Part shown: in pieces, positions 45,113 through 54,600 of the stretch | How the letters are laid out: every line of letters begins with the position of its first letter | Numbering within the stretch: position 1 is the first letter of the stretch | NCBI RefSeq assembly: GCF_902498845.1 | Contig: NZ_CABVLM010000001.1 | Location: forward strand, 124,001-188,000 | Source of the DNA: Pseudoalteromonas rhizosphaerae | Lineage (GTDB): Bacteria; Pseudomonadota; Gammaproteobacteria; Enterobacterales; Alteromonadaceae | DNA length: 64,000 bases | Reading direction: 5' to 3' | Notes under the pieces: model-generated | Database searches by the model: none | What the model was told of the DNA's origin: nothing | The model's input: only the letters and a program-made list of their open reading frames with translations | Made by a program: the position numbers and the translations under genes

Positions 45113-47054
45113 ATTAAAGCGTACTGCTAAAGCAACAGGCCTTGTAGGTTTATTCGCTTTGTCATTAAGCTCACTTACAGGGTGTGAATCTACAACCCGC
45201 GCAGACACACAACAAACACAAGATGCAGCACCAATCGCGAGCGCAAAAGCACCCACGCAAGATGATGGCGTATTCACTAATCCATTATTTCCTAATGGTG
45301 CCGATCCATGGCTTGAGTACTGGGATGGTAACTATTACCTAACGACGACAACATGGACATCTGAATTGGTGATGCGTAAATCACCTACTTTAGCAGGACT
45401 TGCCGATGCAACCCCAGTAAATGTATGGTCAGCGACCGATCCTGCGCGTTGTTGTAACTTTTGGGCGTTTGAATTTCATCGTGTTAAAGGCCCTGACGGC
45501 TACCGTTGGTACATGATGTATACAGCAGGGACTGATGGTACTTTAGATAACCAACATCTTAATGTATTAGAAAGTGCCGGTGACGACCCAATGGGTCCGT
45601 ATGAATACAAAGGCGCACTCATGCCTGATGTATGGAATATCGATGGTAACTACCTAAACTATAAAGACAAACTGTATGTGATCTACTCACAGTGGCAAGG
45701 AGATCAACAGTTAAACATTATTGCTGAAATGGAAAACCCGTGGACATTGAAAAAGAATTCACCGCACACGGTGATCACACGTCCTGAACTCGATTGGGAG
45801 ATCAGTGGCCGTAAAGTTACCGAAGGCGCCGAGATTTTACAGCATAACGGTCGCACGTTTATGACTTACTCAGCAAGCTTTTGTAACACGCCAGATTATA
45901 AGTTAGGGATGTTAGAACTTGTAGGTGATGATCCGCTTGATGCAAACAGCTGGAAGAAGTTTGACGAGCCGGTATTTGAGCGGACAGATGAAGTATTTGG
46001 CCCAGGCCATAATGGCTTTTTTACCTCACCCGATGGCAGTGAAGACTGGCTGGTATACCATGGCAATGACTCAGTAGAGCATGGTTGTAGTGCCACACGT
46101 TCTTTACGTGCGCAAAAATTTACTTGGAATAAGGATGGCACGCCAAACTTTGCAAAACCTGTTACACCGGGTGTTGAAGTTGCTCCACCATCAGGTGAAT
46201 ACGGGCCACTTGTAACTCGTGTGCAAGGTCAGCGTTATAACTTAGTTAATGCAACCAGCGGTTTATGTTTAGATATTGCAGCGGATCCTCAAGATGCGCG
46301 TGCCGTGCAACGCCAATGTGCAAGCACCAATGGTCAATGGGTGATTGATGCCACCACAGATGGTTTTGTACGTTTAGCAAATCGTGAAGACAGCAAGTTT
46401 TTAGAGCTGGCTAATTGCAGTGATGCTGATAATGCGAAAACACAATCTGCGGCATGGCGTAACAACTTTTGCCAACAATGGAAAGTTGCCCCAAGCACTG
46501 ATGGAAATGTCACCATTACGAATCGCTACACTGAAAAACCATTAGCCGTAGCAGGGTGTTCAGCCGCGCAAAATCAAGCGGTTTTACAACAAGGTAAAGA
46601 TACTGCATGTGCTGATTGGCAGTTACAGCCTGTAGGCAGTGTCGCGGTAATGAGCCAACAAAGTGGTAAAGCATTGAGTGTAGCTGGAGCTGTTAAAGCA
46701 GGTACTAATGTTGAGCAACAAGCGTTTACTCACAGCGACGCCCAACAATGGTTCTTTGCACCAACAGACACAGGTTACGTTGCTTTAAAGCAAGACCTTG
46801 ATAGCGATTATTGCGCTGCTGTGGCAAACAATGCTTTAGTGCCTGGCGCTAACGTTGAAATGGCTTCGTGCGAAACTAAAACAGCACAATGGCGCATTAC
46901 TCCTGTTGCAGGTGGCGGGGTGATGTTGATCAACCGTTACACAAAGCAAGCGCTGGGTTTAAGTGATTGTGGCCTTGCAGATAAAACTAATTTTGCACAA
47001 CAACCTGATTTAGGTAACAAGTGCCAAATTTTCCATTTACGCGAACCAAAGTAA
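45084..47054 (+). CDS. GH43 exo-arabinofuranosidase lipoprotein with ricin-type lectin domain
   Basis: A 656-residue lipoprotein (lipobox LTGC). The five-bladed propeller at about 55-380 begins NPLFPNGADPWLEYWDGNYYL with the catalytic aspartate, followed by VWNIDGNYL and the acid glutamate in KVTEGAEIL. It resembles GH43 subfamily 26, exo-alpha-1,5-L-arabinofuranosidases, by recalled motif. From about residue 390 come ricin-type beta-trefoil repeats with QxW-like motifs (NGQWVI, CQQWKV, AQQWFF, TAQWRI), which could bind galactan or arabinan. The ATG at 45084 follows GGGTGA. It overlaps the GH97 gene by 29 bases. Confidence 0.85.
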   Translation: MNAQHHLRTKLKRTAKATGLVGLFALSLSSLTGCESTTRADTQQTQDAAPIASAKAPTQDDGVFTNPLFPNGADPWLEYWDGNYYLTTTTWTSELVMRKSPTLAGLADATPVNVWSATDPARCCNFWAFEFHRVKGPDGYRWYMMYTAGTDGTLDNQHLNVLESAGDDPMGPYEYKGALMPDVWNIDGNYLNYKDKLYVIYSQWQGDQQLNIIAEMENPWTLKKNSPHTVITRPELDWEISGRKVTEGAEILQHNGRTFMTYSASFCNTPDYKLGMLELVGDDPLDANSWKKFDEPVFERTDEVFGPGHNGFFTSPDGSEDWLVYHGNDSVEHGCSATRSLRAQKFTWNKDGTPNFAKPVTPGVEVAPPSGEYGPLVTRVQGQRYNLVNATSGLCLDIAADPQDARAVQRQCASTNGQWVIDATTDGFVRLANREDSKFLELANCSDADNAKTQSAAWRNNFCQQWKVAPSTDGNVTITNRYTEKPLAVAGCSAAQNQAVLQQGKDTACADWQLQPVGSVAVMSQQSGKALSVAGAVKAGTNVEQQAFTHSDAQQWFFAPTDTGYVALKQDLDSDYCAAVANNALVPGANVEMASCETKTAQWRITPVAGGGVMLINRYTKQALGLSDCGLADKTNFAQQPDLGNKCQIFHLREPK

Positions 47055-47080
47055 ATGTAAATAAGCGTTCGACTCTCACC

Positions 47081-47110
47081 AAGCCACTGTTTCGATAGTG
47101 GCTTTTTTAT
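47081..47110 (+). terminator. Terminator after the epimerase-GH97-GH43 operon
   Basis: AAGCCACT / AGTGGCTT stem with an 8-base loop and TTTTTTAT tail, 26 bases after the stop. Confidence 0.85.
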
Positions 47111-47470
47111 GTGTATGTAGCGTGCGTTTTAATTTAATTGACTTGCATTTGAATAGTCGTGTTATTGCTATCATTAATAAAGTGCACTCGCGGCCTGTAC
47201 AGTTAGTATTTTTTAATAAAGTGTCAAAAGTTAAGCGATTAACTCAATATCAAAGGTGGTTGTATTTTAAGCTGTTGTCGCTAATTTAATTAGTGTAAGG
47301 TGACGCAGCAAAGGTACAATTTGATTGTCCATAATTGTAAGATACAGTGAACCAAGTGTAATGTTAGCATAGGCTGTTAATATGTAAGGTAAAGCCAAAG
47401 ATAATTATAAAATAAACTTAAAAAATAATGCTTTTTATAGATAGAAGCAGGCACAGGAATAGGAAGCCTC
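47111..47470. other. Non-coding gap, nothing distinctive
   Basis: About 360 bases between the terminator and the orphan binding-protein gene. A 63-codon frame starting inside the terminator looks spurious. I see no repeat or conserved motif. Confidence 0.5.
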
Positions 47471-48235
47471 ATGATATTAAGAATGATTTTATTGAGTTTA
47501 TTGTCAAATATAAATGCAAATGCTCAGGACCCAGAGCCTGAGCTTACAATTTTGTTGAACGACTGGCCACCTTATAATTTTAACAAAGGTGGTAAGCTAG
47601 TTGGTATTAGCACAGAGTTAGTAGAAGCCGCGCTGCAAAAAGCGAACATCAAATACAAACTGTTAGTTTATCCTTTTAAACGCGCTTTATACACTGTCCA
47701 GGAAACCCCTAACACTTTGCTTTTTACAGTAGCTCGCATTCCTGAGCTCGAAAATATGTATAAATGGATTGGCCCTTTGCACACCAGAGAGGTATATCTG
47801 TATAAATTAAATTCCCGATCTGATATACAGATCAACAAAATCGCAGATATCAAACAATATAAAACTAGTGTGCTGATGGGCGGTTCAGTTGAGCAATTCC
47901 TTAAACGTAATCACTTTCAAGAAAATATAGACTACTATGTTACTGTTAATTCAGAACAAATATTAAAAGCTTTATTTAAAAAAAGGACAGATCTGATCCC
48001 TGGAGATCCATTAGATTTAGCCTATCAAATGAAAACGCTGGGCTATGATCAGTCAGCAATTGAAAAAGCCTATTTACTGTCGAACGAAGGTGGCTATTAC
48101 ATGATAGCTAATAAAAAAACATCAGATGAAATGATAACAAAAATTCAGAAATCTTTAGATGAAGTGCTTGCATCAGATAAGAAAGATAAAACTATCGAAA
48201 AGTATCTACAAATAAAAAGCGGTTCCTTTAACTAA
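47471..48235 (+). CDS. Periplasmic solute-binding protein, family 3 type
   Basis: A 254-residue exported protein with a short signal peptide (about 1-19, ending ANA). The binding-protein fold starts LTILLNDWPPYNFNKGGKLVGISTELVEAAL, the classical first-lobe opening of amino-acid-type SBPs, and includes the hinge region MGGSVEQFLKRN. It has no ABC permease or ATPase beside it and is not obviously related to arabinose genes. It may be an orphan sensor-type binding protein. It lacks the shared locus motif upstream as far as I can see, so it is probably outside the arabinose regulon. Confidence 0.75.
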   Translation: MILRMILLSLLSNINANAQDPEPELTILLNDWPPYNFNKGGKLVGISTELVEAALQKANIKYKLLVYPFKRALYTVQETPNTLLFTVARIPELENMYKWIGPLHTREVYLYKLNSRSDIQINKIADIKQYKTSVLMGGSVEQFLKRNHFQENIDYYVTVNSEQILKALFKKRTDLIPGDPLDLAYQMKTLGYDQSAIEKAYLLSNEGGYYMIANKKTSDEMITKIQKSLDEVLASDKKDKTIEKYLQIKSGSFN

Positions 48236-48524
48236 AAATCTATCGATTAAACAATCACTAATTATTTTGGTGATTAAATTGCAAAGCTTATTGCGCCTGG
48301 TAGCAGAAGGCATTTTAATGGCCGATTTACTTTTGTCAGTAAAAATTGCTGTAGCAAGGAAATACGAGTGCACCAATCTGCCTAGCGATTGGCCAGTTTT
48401 TATAACTCATAATTATGCCTAATTGTTGATATTGCGCTTATTTAAGTATAGCTAAAAACACGATTGCTAATAATAGAATATGAGCAGTACTACAATAGTA
48501 ACAACTAATCGCGATTTCAGTTGA

Positions 48525-48944
48525 TCACACCATGGCACTGACAAGTGCACCTGTGTCGGTAATACCAGCTTCTTTCATGGCTTCAGCGATGGTTTGAACT
48601 AACGAACCCATTTGAGCTTGCATTGATACAATCATATTAGTTTGCGCTTCGACTTGTGCTTTAACAGCTTCATCTTGCTGGTTATCTAGCGCTTTTAACT
48701 TTTCGAGTTGCTCTTTTTGTTGTTCAACCTGCTCTTTGATTTTTTTCAGCTGTTCGATCATTTTAGCGATATGATCGGGCATATCTGAACTGGCCTCTTT
48801 TTCTGCTTTCTCTTTAGTTTCCCGGCCTGATATATTGTCTAACTCTTTTTCTGATAAACGATAGCCAGTAGTATCGTTACTTTTTACCGTAGACTCTGAT
48901 GGTGACGCAATTGGCTGTCCCAGTGGTTTATGTATCTGCATCAT
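48525..48944 (-). CDS. Hypothetical coiled-coil protein
   Basis: A 139-residue protein not assigned to a named family. The N-terminal 45 residues are polar and probably disordered. A continuous heptad-type coiled coil lies at about 58-110 (IAKMIEQLKKIKEQVEQQKE continuing to ALDNQQ), and the C-terminal part is amphipathic (MQAQMGSLVQTIAEAMKEAG). No signal peptide, membrane span or cysteine is visible. It is a single gene between the orphan SBP and the esterases. Comparison with short flagellar-associated coiled-coil proteins such as FlxA is conceivable but unsupported. Confidence 0.6.
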   Translation of the reverse strand: MMQIHKPLGQPIASPSESTVKSNDTTGYRLSEKELDNISGRETKEKAEKEASSDMPDHIAKMIEQLKKIKEQVEQQKEQLEKLKALDNQQDEAVKAQVEAQTNMIVSMQAQMGSLVQTIAEAMKEAGITDTGALVSAMV

Positions 48945-49015
48945 GGCTCTTTATAATGTGATTTAATCATACTTATCGGCTGAAAGAGGCGTTACTAAAG
49001 GGGAGACATGTAAAT

Positions 49016-49041
49016 AAAAGCCAAATATTAATTTGGCTTTT
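49016..49041 (-). terminator. Terminator of the esterase operon
   Basis: Arms AAAAGCCAAAT and ATTTGGCTTTT with a 4-base loop, 18 bases beyond the carboxylesterase stop. A and T flanks allow action in both directions. Confidence 0.8.
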
Positions 49042-49058
49042 ATTTGGATAGCTGCAGA

Positions 49059-50651
49059 CTAGCGAACTTGGTTAGCCCACTTTTCACCGGCTGGTGTGCG
49101 GCGCCATTTAAAATACTGATCAAGTGTTTCTAGCGCTTGTTTGTCGGGCACTGGGCCGACTTTTGGTTGCTGTTGAAAATACATAGTGCTGGGTTTGTCA
49201 TTATTAAAAGCAGGCCAATTTGGTAATGCATCGTCATTTGGATTGCCATTTTTGGCAAAGTTAGTCCAGTAGGTTGCCATTATATCTGACATTTTTAAAT
49301 CATTTTTAGTTACATTCGGATCTGCTTTATTAAGGTTTTTAAACATATAGGCTATTTCATGACCGTGGCCAGAGCCATAATCTTCATCTTTGCCGCCAAG
49401 TTTACGCTCAGGATGGTGATCAAAGTAATATAAATAAACAGGGGCTCTTCCATGTTCAGTTTGTAACTTAGCCCAGCTCCAAGTATGCCAACCAAAGGCA
49501 GCATCACGCACCAGATTACGGGCGCTGCGAGGGATGCTGTTTTTTGCAACAGGGTAAGCTTCAAGTAAGCTTGGCGCAAATTGACCGAAGCGAGTCTTTA
49601 CTCCATCAACAAAATTATTAACATCAGGGTCCCACACAAAGCTGACGCCTTCATCCGAGTTATAACCAATTAAAGCAGGTACATCATTAAACTTGCCTTG
49701 CTGATAGAGCTTATATTGGTCGTCTTTTATCACATAGCCGTCAACAATGGGCCAACCACCGGGAAGTGACCAGCCTTTTGGTATAAAAGTTTTTGCGCTC
49801 ATTTTACGCAGCTCTGTTATCGAAGTTGTGCCAAACTGTTTTACATAGTCGACACCCTCAGTTTGCGCCTGTTGCAAGGTAGACATATTCTCACCTGGGT
49901 AGTTTTTTACCCGTGTTGGGCCAAATGAGCCACCGCTTTGCGAAATAACTTTGTTAAATAACCCTTTAGCTAAAGGTGAGGCGGCAAGCATGCTAACCGA
50001 AATGCCCCCAGCAGACTCACCCGCAATGGTAATGTTATTGGCGTCACCACCAAACTCACTAATGTTTTGTTTTAGCCACTTTAAGGCGGCTAGTTGGTCG
50101 AGCAACCCATAATTACCCGATACACCAGCAGGACTTTCTTTATTAAGTTCAGGGTGCGCTAAAAAACCGAGTTGTCCAACGCGATAAGCAATAGACACCA
50201 CAATCACGCCTTTATTGGCAAGCTCAGTACCATCAAAAATAGGATCGGATGAGCTACCAAAACTAAAGCCACCGCCGTAAATCCAAACTAATACAGGGAG
50301 TTTATCTACGCTCGATTCTGCCGACGTCCAAATATTTAAATATAAGCTATCTTCACTGATCCCAGATACAGGGTTGCCTGCTTGTATTGGGGCAGGGGCA
50401 TACTCTTGTGCTTTACGTACACCTTGCCATTTTTCAGCCGGTTGCGGGGCTTTCCAACGTAATTCTCCCACGGGTGGTTTAGCAAACGGCACACCTTTAA
50501 ATACCGCTAAGTTATGCTCTGCCGTGCCTTGAAGTTTACCTTGTGCCACAGTGACTTGGATGAGTGGCTCGGCGTTGACAGCGGTCACTGTTGCCGTTGT
50601 TGCAGTAAAAAATGTAGCCCATAAAAGCCGCTTAAGTGTTGATGTGTTCAT
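49059..50651 (-). CDS. Secreted type-B carboxylesterase
   Basis: A 530-residue exported esterase of the alpha/beta-hydrolase carboxylesterase type B family. The signal peptide (about 1-27) ends VNA. Landmarks are the oxyanion loop WIYGGGFSFGSSS, the nucleophile elbow GESAGG with Ser213, the acid in NSDEGVSFV and the catalytic histidine in GSGHGHEIAYMF. The start at 50651 is chosen because AAGGA is 6 bases upstream. It follows a second secreted hydrolase by 11 bases, whose promoter carries the arabinose-locus motif. Removal of ferulate or acetate esters from pectic arabinan is an attractive role, but substrate cannot be read from sequence. Confidence 0.88.
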   Translation of the reverse strand: MNTSTLKRLLWATFFTATTATVTAVNAEPLIQVTVAQGKLQGTAEHNLAVFKGVPFAKPPVGELRWKAPQPAEKWQGVRKAQEYAPAPIQAGNPVSGISEDSLYLNIWTSAESSVDKLPVLVWIYGGGFSFGSSSDPIFDGTELANKGVIVVSIAYRVGQLGFLAHPELNKESPAGVSGNYGLLDQLAALKWLKQNISEFGGDANNITIAGESAGGISVSMLAASPLAKGLFNKVISQSGGSFGPTRVKNYPGENMSTLQQAQTEGVDYVKQFGTTSITELRKMSAKTFIPKGWSLPGGWPIVDGYVIKDDQYKLYQQGKFNDVPALIGYNSDEGVSFVWDPDVNNFVDGVKTRFGQFAPSLLEAYPVAKNSIPRSARNLVRDAAFGWHTWSWAKLQTEHGRAPVYLYYFDHHPERKLGGKDEDYGSGHGHEIAYMFKNLNKADPNVTKNDLKMSDIMATYWTNFAKNGNPNDDALPNWPAFNNDKPSTMYFQQQPKVGPVPDKQALETLDQYFKWRRTPAGEKWANQVR

Positions 50652-50662
50652 AATCATTCCTT

Positions 50663-51523
50663 TTAAAATTGTTTTGCTTTTATATCCCAATTAACAAAGT
50701 CAGCTGTTTTACCCTGCAAAAATAGCGTTGCATTGGTTTGCTTATCTTTTAATTGCCAATCCAGCCACTTAATAGCTAGCTTTGAGAACGAACCACCAAA
50801 CGGCTGTTCAAATGTTCCTGAATGCCCCGCGGTTTTATGATTAGCAAAGATCACGGGCACATGACTTATGCGTTGATAATCAAGCTTGGCATTGTCAGTG
50901 GCAATATCAGTGGGTCCACCAACAAGGTAGATTACAGGAGCATGCAAGTTTTGCAGTGACTTAACATCAGCGCTTGCCATGGTCATATCACCAATACCTG
51001 AATTAAACATTAAATAACTGCTGACTCTTTTATCTGCCCCAGTGGCAAGTAGTTGCGCGCCGCCACATGACTGGCCTGCAATGGCGATTTTCTCAAGATT
51101 TGCGCTTTGGTAAAATTCACTTAATGGATTTGCAGATTGCGCTGTGATCCAATCAATCGCGTGAGGGATCATGCTATTACTGGCCTTATTTAAGGGCCTG
51201 TCATCAAGGCTGTTTTGCATTTTGCCCAGAGCAATGACTAAGTAACCGTGCGAAGCAATGTCAGAGAGCATATGCTCAAATGGATAGGAGGTATCCATAC
51301 AGCCGCCGTTAGCAAATACCATAACGGGTAGTTTTGGCGACGGGTTTTGCCCAGCGCTTAACTGCTTCGGGCGGTATATAACATAGTCACTTAACGAGGT
51401 TTCAGTGGCTGCAATGGCGCTAAATGGGCCACTGCCACCTTCGTCTATCACTTTATAGTTAGCAGTTTTCGCAAAGCATAGTGAGGGTATCAAGCATATT
51501 AAGGTGATGAAAAGACGTTGCAT
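50663..51523 (-). CDS. Secreted alpha/beta hydrolase
   Basis: A 286-residue exported hydrolase. The signal peptide (about 1-18, ending CFA) is followed by an alpha/beta-hydrolase core. It has the oxyanion-side strand LPVMVFANGGCMDTS, the nucleophile elbow GQSCGG (Ser, mid-protein), a likely acid in GGPTDIAT and a histidine in HKTAGHSGTF. Overall it looks like a small esterase or acyl hydrolase, with no lipase lid evident. It is the first gene of a two-gene unit with the carboxylesterase, and the shared motif ATATTGTATTATAA lies 17 bases before the start. It is therefore probably induced with the arabinan enzymes and acts on esterified side chains. Confidence 0.8.
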   Translation of the reverse strand: MQRLFITLICLIPSLCFAKTANYKVIDEGGSGPFSAIAATETSLSDYVIYRPKQLSAGQNPSPKLPVMVFANGGCMDTSYPFEHMLSDIASHGYLVIALGKMQNSLDDRPLNKASNSMIPHAIDWITAQSANPLSEFYQSANLEKIAIAGQSCGGAQLLATGADKRVSSYLMFNSGIGDMTMASADVKSLQNLHAPVIYLVGGPTDIATDNAKLDYQRISHVPVIFANHKTAGHSGTFEQPFGGSFSKLAIKWLDWQLKDKQTNATLFLQGKTADFVNWDIKAKQF

Positions 51524-51540
51524 AGCCCCCTCCTTAGTTA

Positions 51541-51554
51541 ATATTGTATTATAA
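51541..51554. promoter_or_regulatory. Arabinose-locus motif before the esterase operon
   Basis: ATATTGTATTATAA, identical over 14 bases to the site upstream of the epimerase operon at 41887-41900. Its position 17 bases from the start codon suits a repressor site. Confidence 0.6.
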
Positions 51555-51600
51555 ATATCACTGTATATGATGTTGTGTATGTTGAAAATGAAAAGTTAAA

Positions 51601-51629
51601 AAAAAGCCAGACTCTTGTCTGGCTTTTTA
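51601..51629 (-). terminator. Terminator of the large GH43 gene
   Basis: Perfect 12-bp stem AAAAAGCCAGAC / GTCTGGCTTTTT, 4-base loop, A/T flanks on both sides; 42 bases beyond the GH43 stop on the minus strand. Confidence 0.85.
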
Positions 51630-51670
51630 TGACAACAAACTATTGGGTAAGGCAGCTCACCCTAAATAGC

Positions 51671-54600
51671 TTACTCTTGTGCAGTAGCTGCATCGTAGAG
51701 TGCTTTGATTGCGTCAGCATCGATTGCTCCGTTAAATATTTTTAACTCATCAACCGCGCCGTTGAAAGGTGTATCCCAGTAGTTTACACCTAACGCAAAT
51801 TCATTAGTTTCGCCTGCAACAGTAAATACGCGAGGGAAGCCGCCTGTTTCAATTTTAAGCTCACCGTTTACATACATCTTCAAGGTGTCACCGTTGGTTC
51901 CGTCAACAGTGAAGGCAACATGAGTCCACTGTTTGGCTGGCAGTCGCATACCTAAATCACCATCATCAAAGTTTGCACCGCCAGCATCGGCCCATAAGCG
52001 GGTAGTATTTGAATTAACCATTGAGGGTACTAAACTGATCCAAGCTGATGAACTCGCTCCTGCAAAAAATGCAGTGGTGAAGTCTGTGAATGTTTCTGGT
52101 TTTAACCACATAGACACAGAATAATCGTTGGTGGTGATCAAGTTATTTGGTAAACGAACCCCTGAACCTTGTAGGAATACCGCTTGGCCTTTAATACCTT
52201 CAACAAAAGTGACGTTACCACCGGTGTTATCAATACGGTCGCCAGTAGGCTTGGCGTTTGCATAAGCTGCTTTAAGTTCAGCTAAGTCGCCTTCAAAACC
52301 ATATTCTGCCGGGGCTAATGATTTAACGGTTACTTCAAAGGTTTTGGTATCGGTAAAGTCTTTATAGTTAATTGTTGCTGTTAAAGTAACAACTTGGTCA
52401 CCCGCATTGGCGTTTGGCTGATTAACAACGGCAGTGCCATTAACTGGTTTTAAGAACTCCTCATTATTTGATGTCCAGCTAATACCTGACACAAATGGCC
52501 CAACACGGGGTAAGGTAAAGCTTTCTCGGATAGCCGTTGTATCACCTAAATCAAGTGCATCTTTCACAAACCCAGCAAATCGATCTTGGTCTGTTAAGTT
52601 ATTGATTGCTGCTGCGTTGATATCTAAGCTATTAAGAGCGTAGTCATAGACGATAAATTCATCAATTTGACCTTGGAATGGAGTATCCCAGCCAAAATTT
52701 ACACCGAGTGCAAATTTAGCTGTATCAGTACTAAACATATCTGGGCGTGGCATTGAGCCGATAAGCGTCCCATTAGAGTAGTACTTCATTGTGCCGTTAG
52801 CATAAGTGATAGTTACGTGACTCCATTGTCCAGCGTTTGCACCTTGAGTCATCTCAATTTGATTCCATTGCTCAACCTCTGGTTCAACTAGATAGCGACT
52901 CCATAAAATTGTATTTGTGGTGAAATGAGGTGCGCCCCCAGGGATATAACTTACCCAACGATCAGCATTCTCAGCTGCAAAAAAGGCAGGGCTATAGCCA
53001 GTTACAACGTCAGGCTTAGACCAAAATGAAACTGTGAAACTATCAGAGTTGATTATGTCATCAGGTAAACGAACCCCGGTTGCACCATCAAAGTTGAATG
53101 CTTGACCTGTTTGACCGGCAGTATAGGCTGGCGTACCAACACCGGTGTTGTCCAAGTTGTTATCAGTGGTCATGGCATCAGCAAGGTTGCTTAAATTATC
53201 TGTTAAGTCGTTTTCAAAGCTATAGTGCGCAATCGCATTTTTAAATACGGGACGCGCTTTTAGATTAACATTGAAGGTTTTGGTGATAGTTTCACCATTG
53301 AGTGACATATTAGCGGTTAATGTAACAGCCTGGTCGCCACGATCAGGGGTGGGAATAAATACCGAGCCATTTGCATCAATGTAGTATTCATTACTTGATT
53401 CCCAGCGAATAGTTGTACCCGCTTTCCCTTTGGTTGGTAATGAATAACCTTCATCATCAATTGTCAGCTCAGTTTTTATATCCAGTGCATCACTTACGCT
53501 TGCTAATACAGTTGACGTTTCATCAATTTCCGCTACTTTACTACCCCAAATCGTGGCATTTTCTAATGATACTGCAGAAAAGGTTACTACCAAGTCTTGC
53601 TTACCATCATCCCATTGCCATTTGGCCACACCGTAATAAGTGCCAGATTCAAGTTCGATTGTAACGTTTGAATTATCAGTCATGAACCAAATGCCGCTAT
53701 CATCACCCGTCACAGAGTGATCTGCATTTAAAGCAATATACGTTGAGCGAACCGCACTAGTATTAACATCAGTTCCATGATTTATAAACTTGTAATATCC
53801 GTGTAATTGCTCAGCCACCACTTGATTATCACCATCAAGTGGAACATAGCGTTGTGGTGAGGTTACTGGCCAGCCTAACGAATTGATAAACATCTCATGC
53901 ACGCGAACTTGATGTGCTTCGGAAGCGTTCGCAAAAGGGGTTGAAGTTTGTGGGAAGCGGGTATGGGTGACTAATAAATGACGTCCAGTGGCTTCATCAT
54001 AATAAGCCGAGTTATGGCCTGGCGACTGATAACCCCATGCTGGTGAGGTTTCACCCAGCTCTTGAGTGTATTCAAAGCCACCTAATAGTTTCTCACCAAT
54101 CTCTAAACCACCAACAGCAGCAATATCGTTGCCTGCAGTATCTAAGTATGGGCCATCTGGTGTTTTTGAACGTGCTACACGAATGTTATAGCCACCATTT
54201 ACATCAAAGCCAGCTACTGAGTAAAATAAGTAGTAGTAATCATTTTCAGGGCTGTACATAACAAATGCGCCTTCAATGGCTCTAAATTCTCCCCCCACTA
54301 AATGTTTACCATAGCCTTGCTCAGCATCTGGCATACCCGTTCCTTCATCCATTGCCAGTACAAAAATACCGCCAGAATATGAACCGTAAACCATCCATAA
54401 TTGCCCCTCTTTATCATAAAAAGCGGCGGGGTCAATGGCATTCGGGTCAACCGCGCCATTCCATGTTGTTTGCCCATTATCTAGAGGATACTGTGCAAAC
54501 TCTTCATCGTTGCGATAACCACTGCGTAAAAATACGTCTTTATTTTTATATGGGCCTTCAATATTATCAGCTTCTGCGAGGCCTAAGTATGAGCGATTCC

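Noticed and set aside
47098-47289. Plus-strand 63-codon frame after the GH43 operon
   Set aside because: It starts inside the transcription terminator and has no ribosome-binding site or domain.
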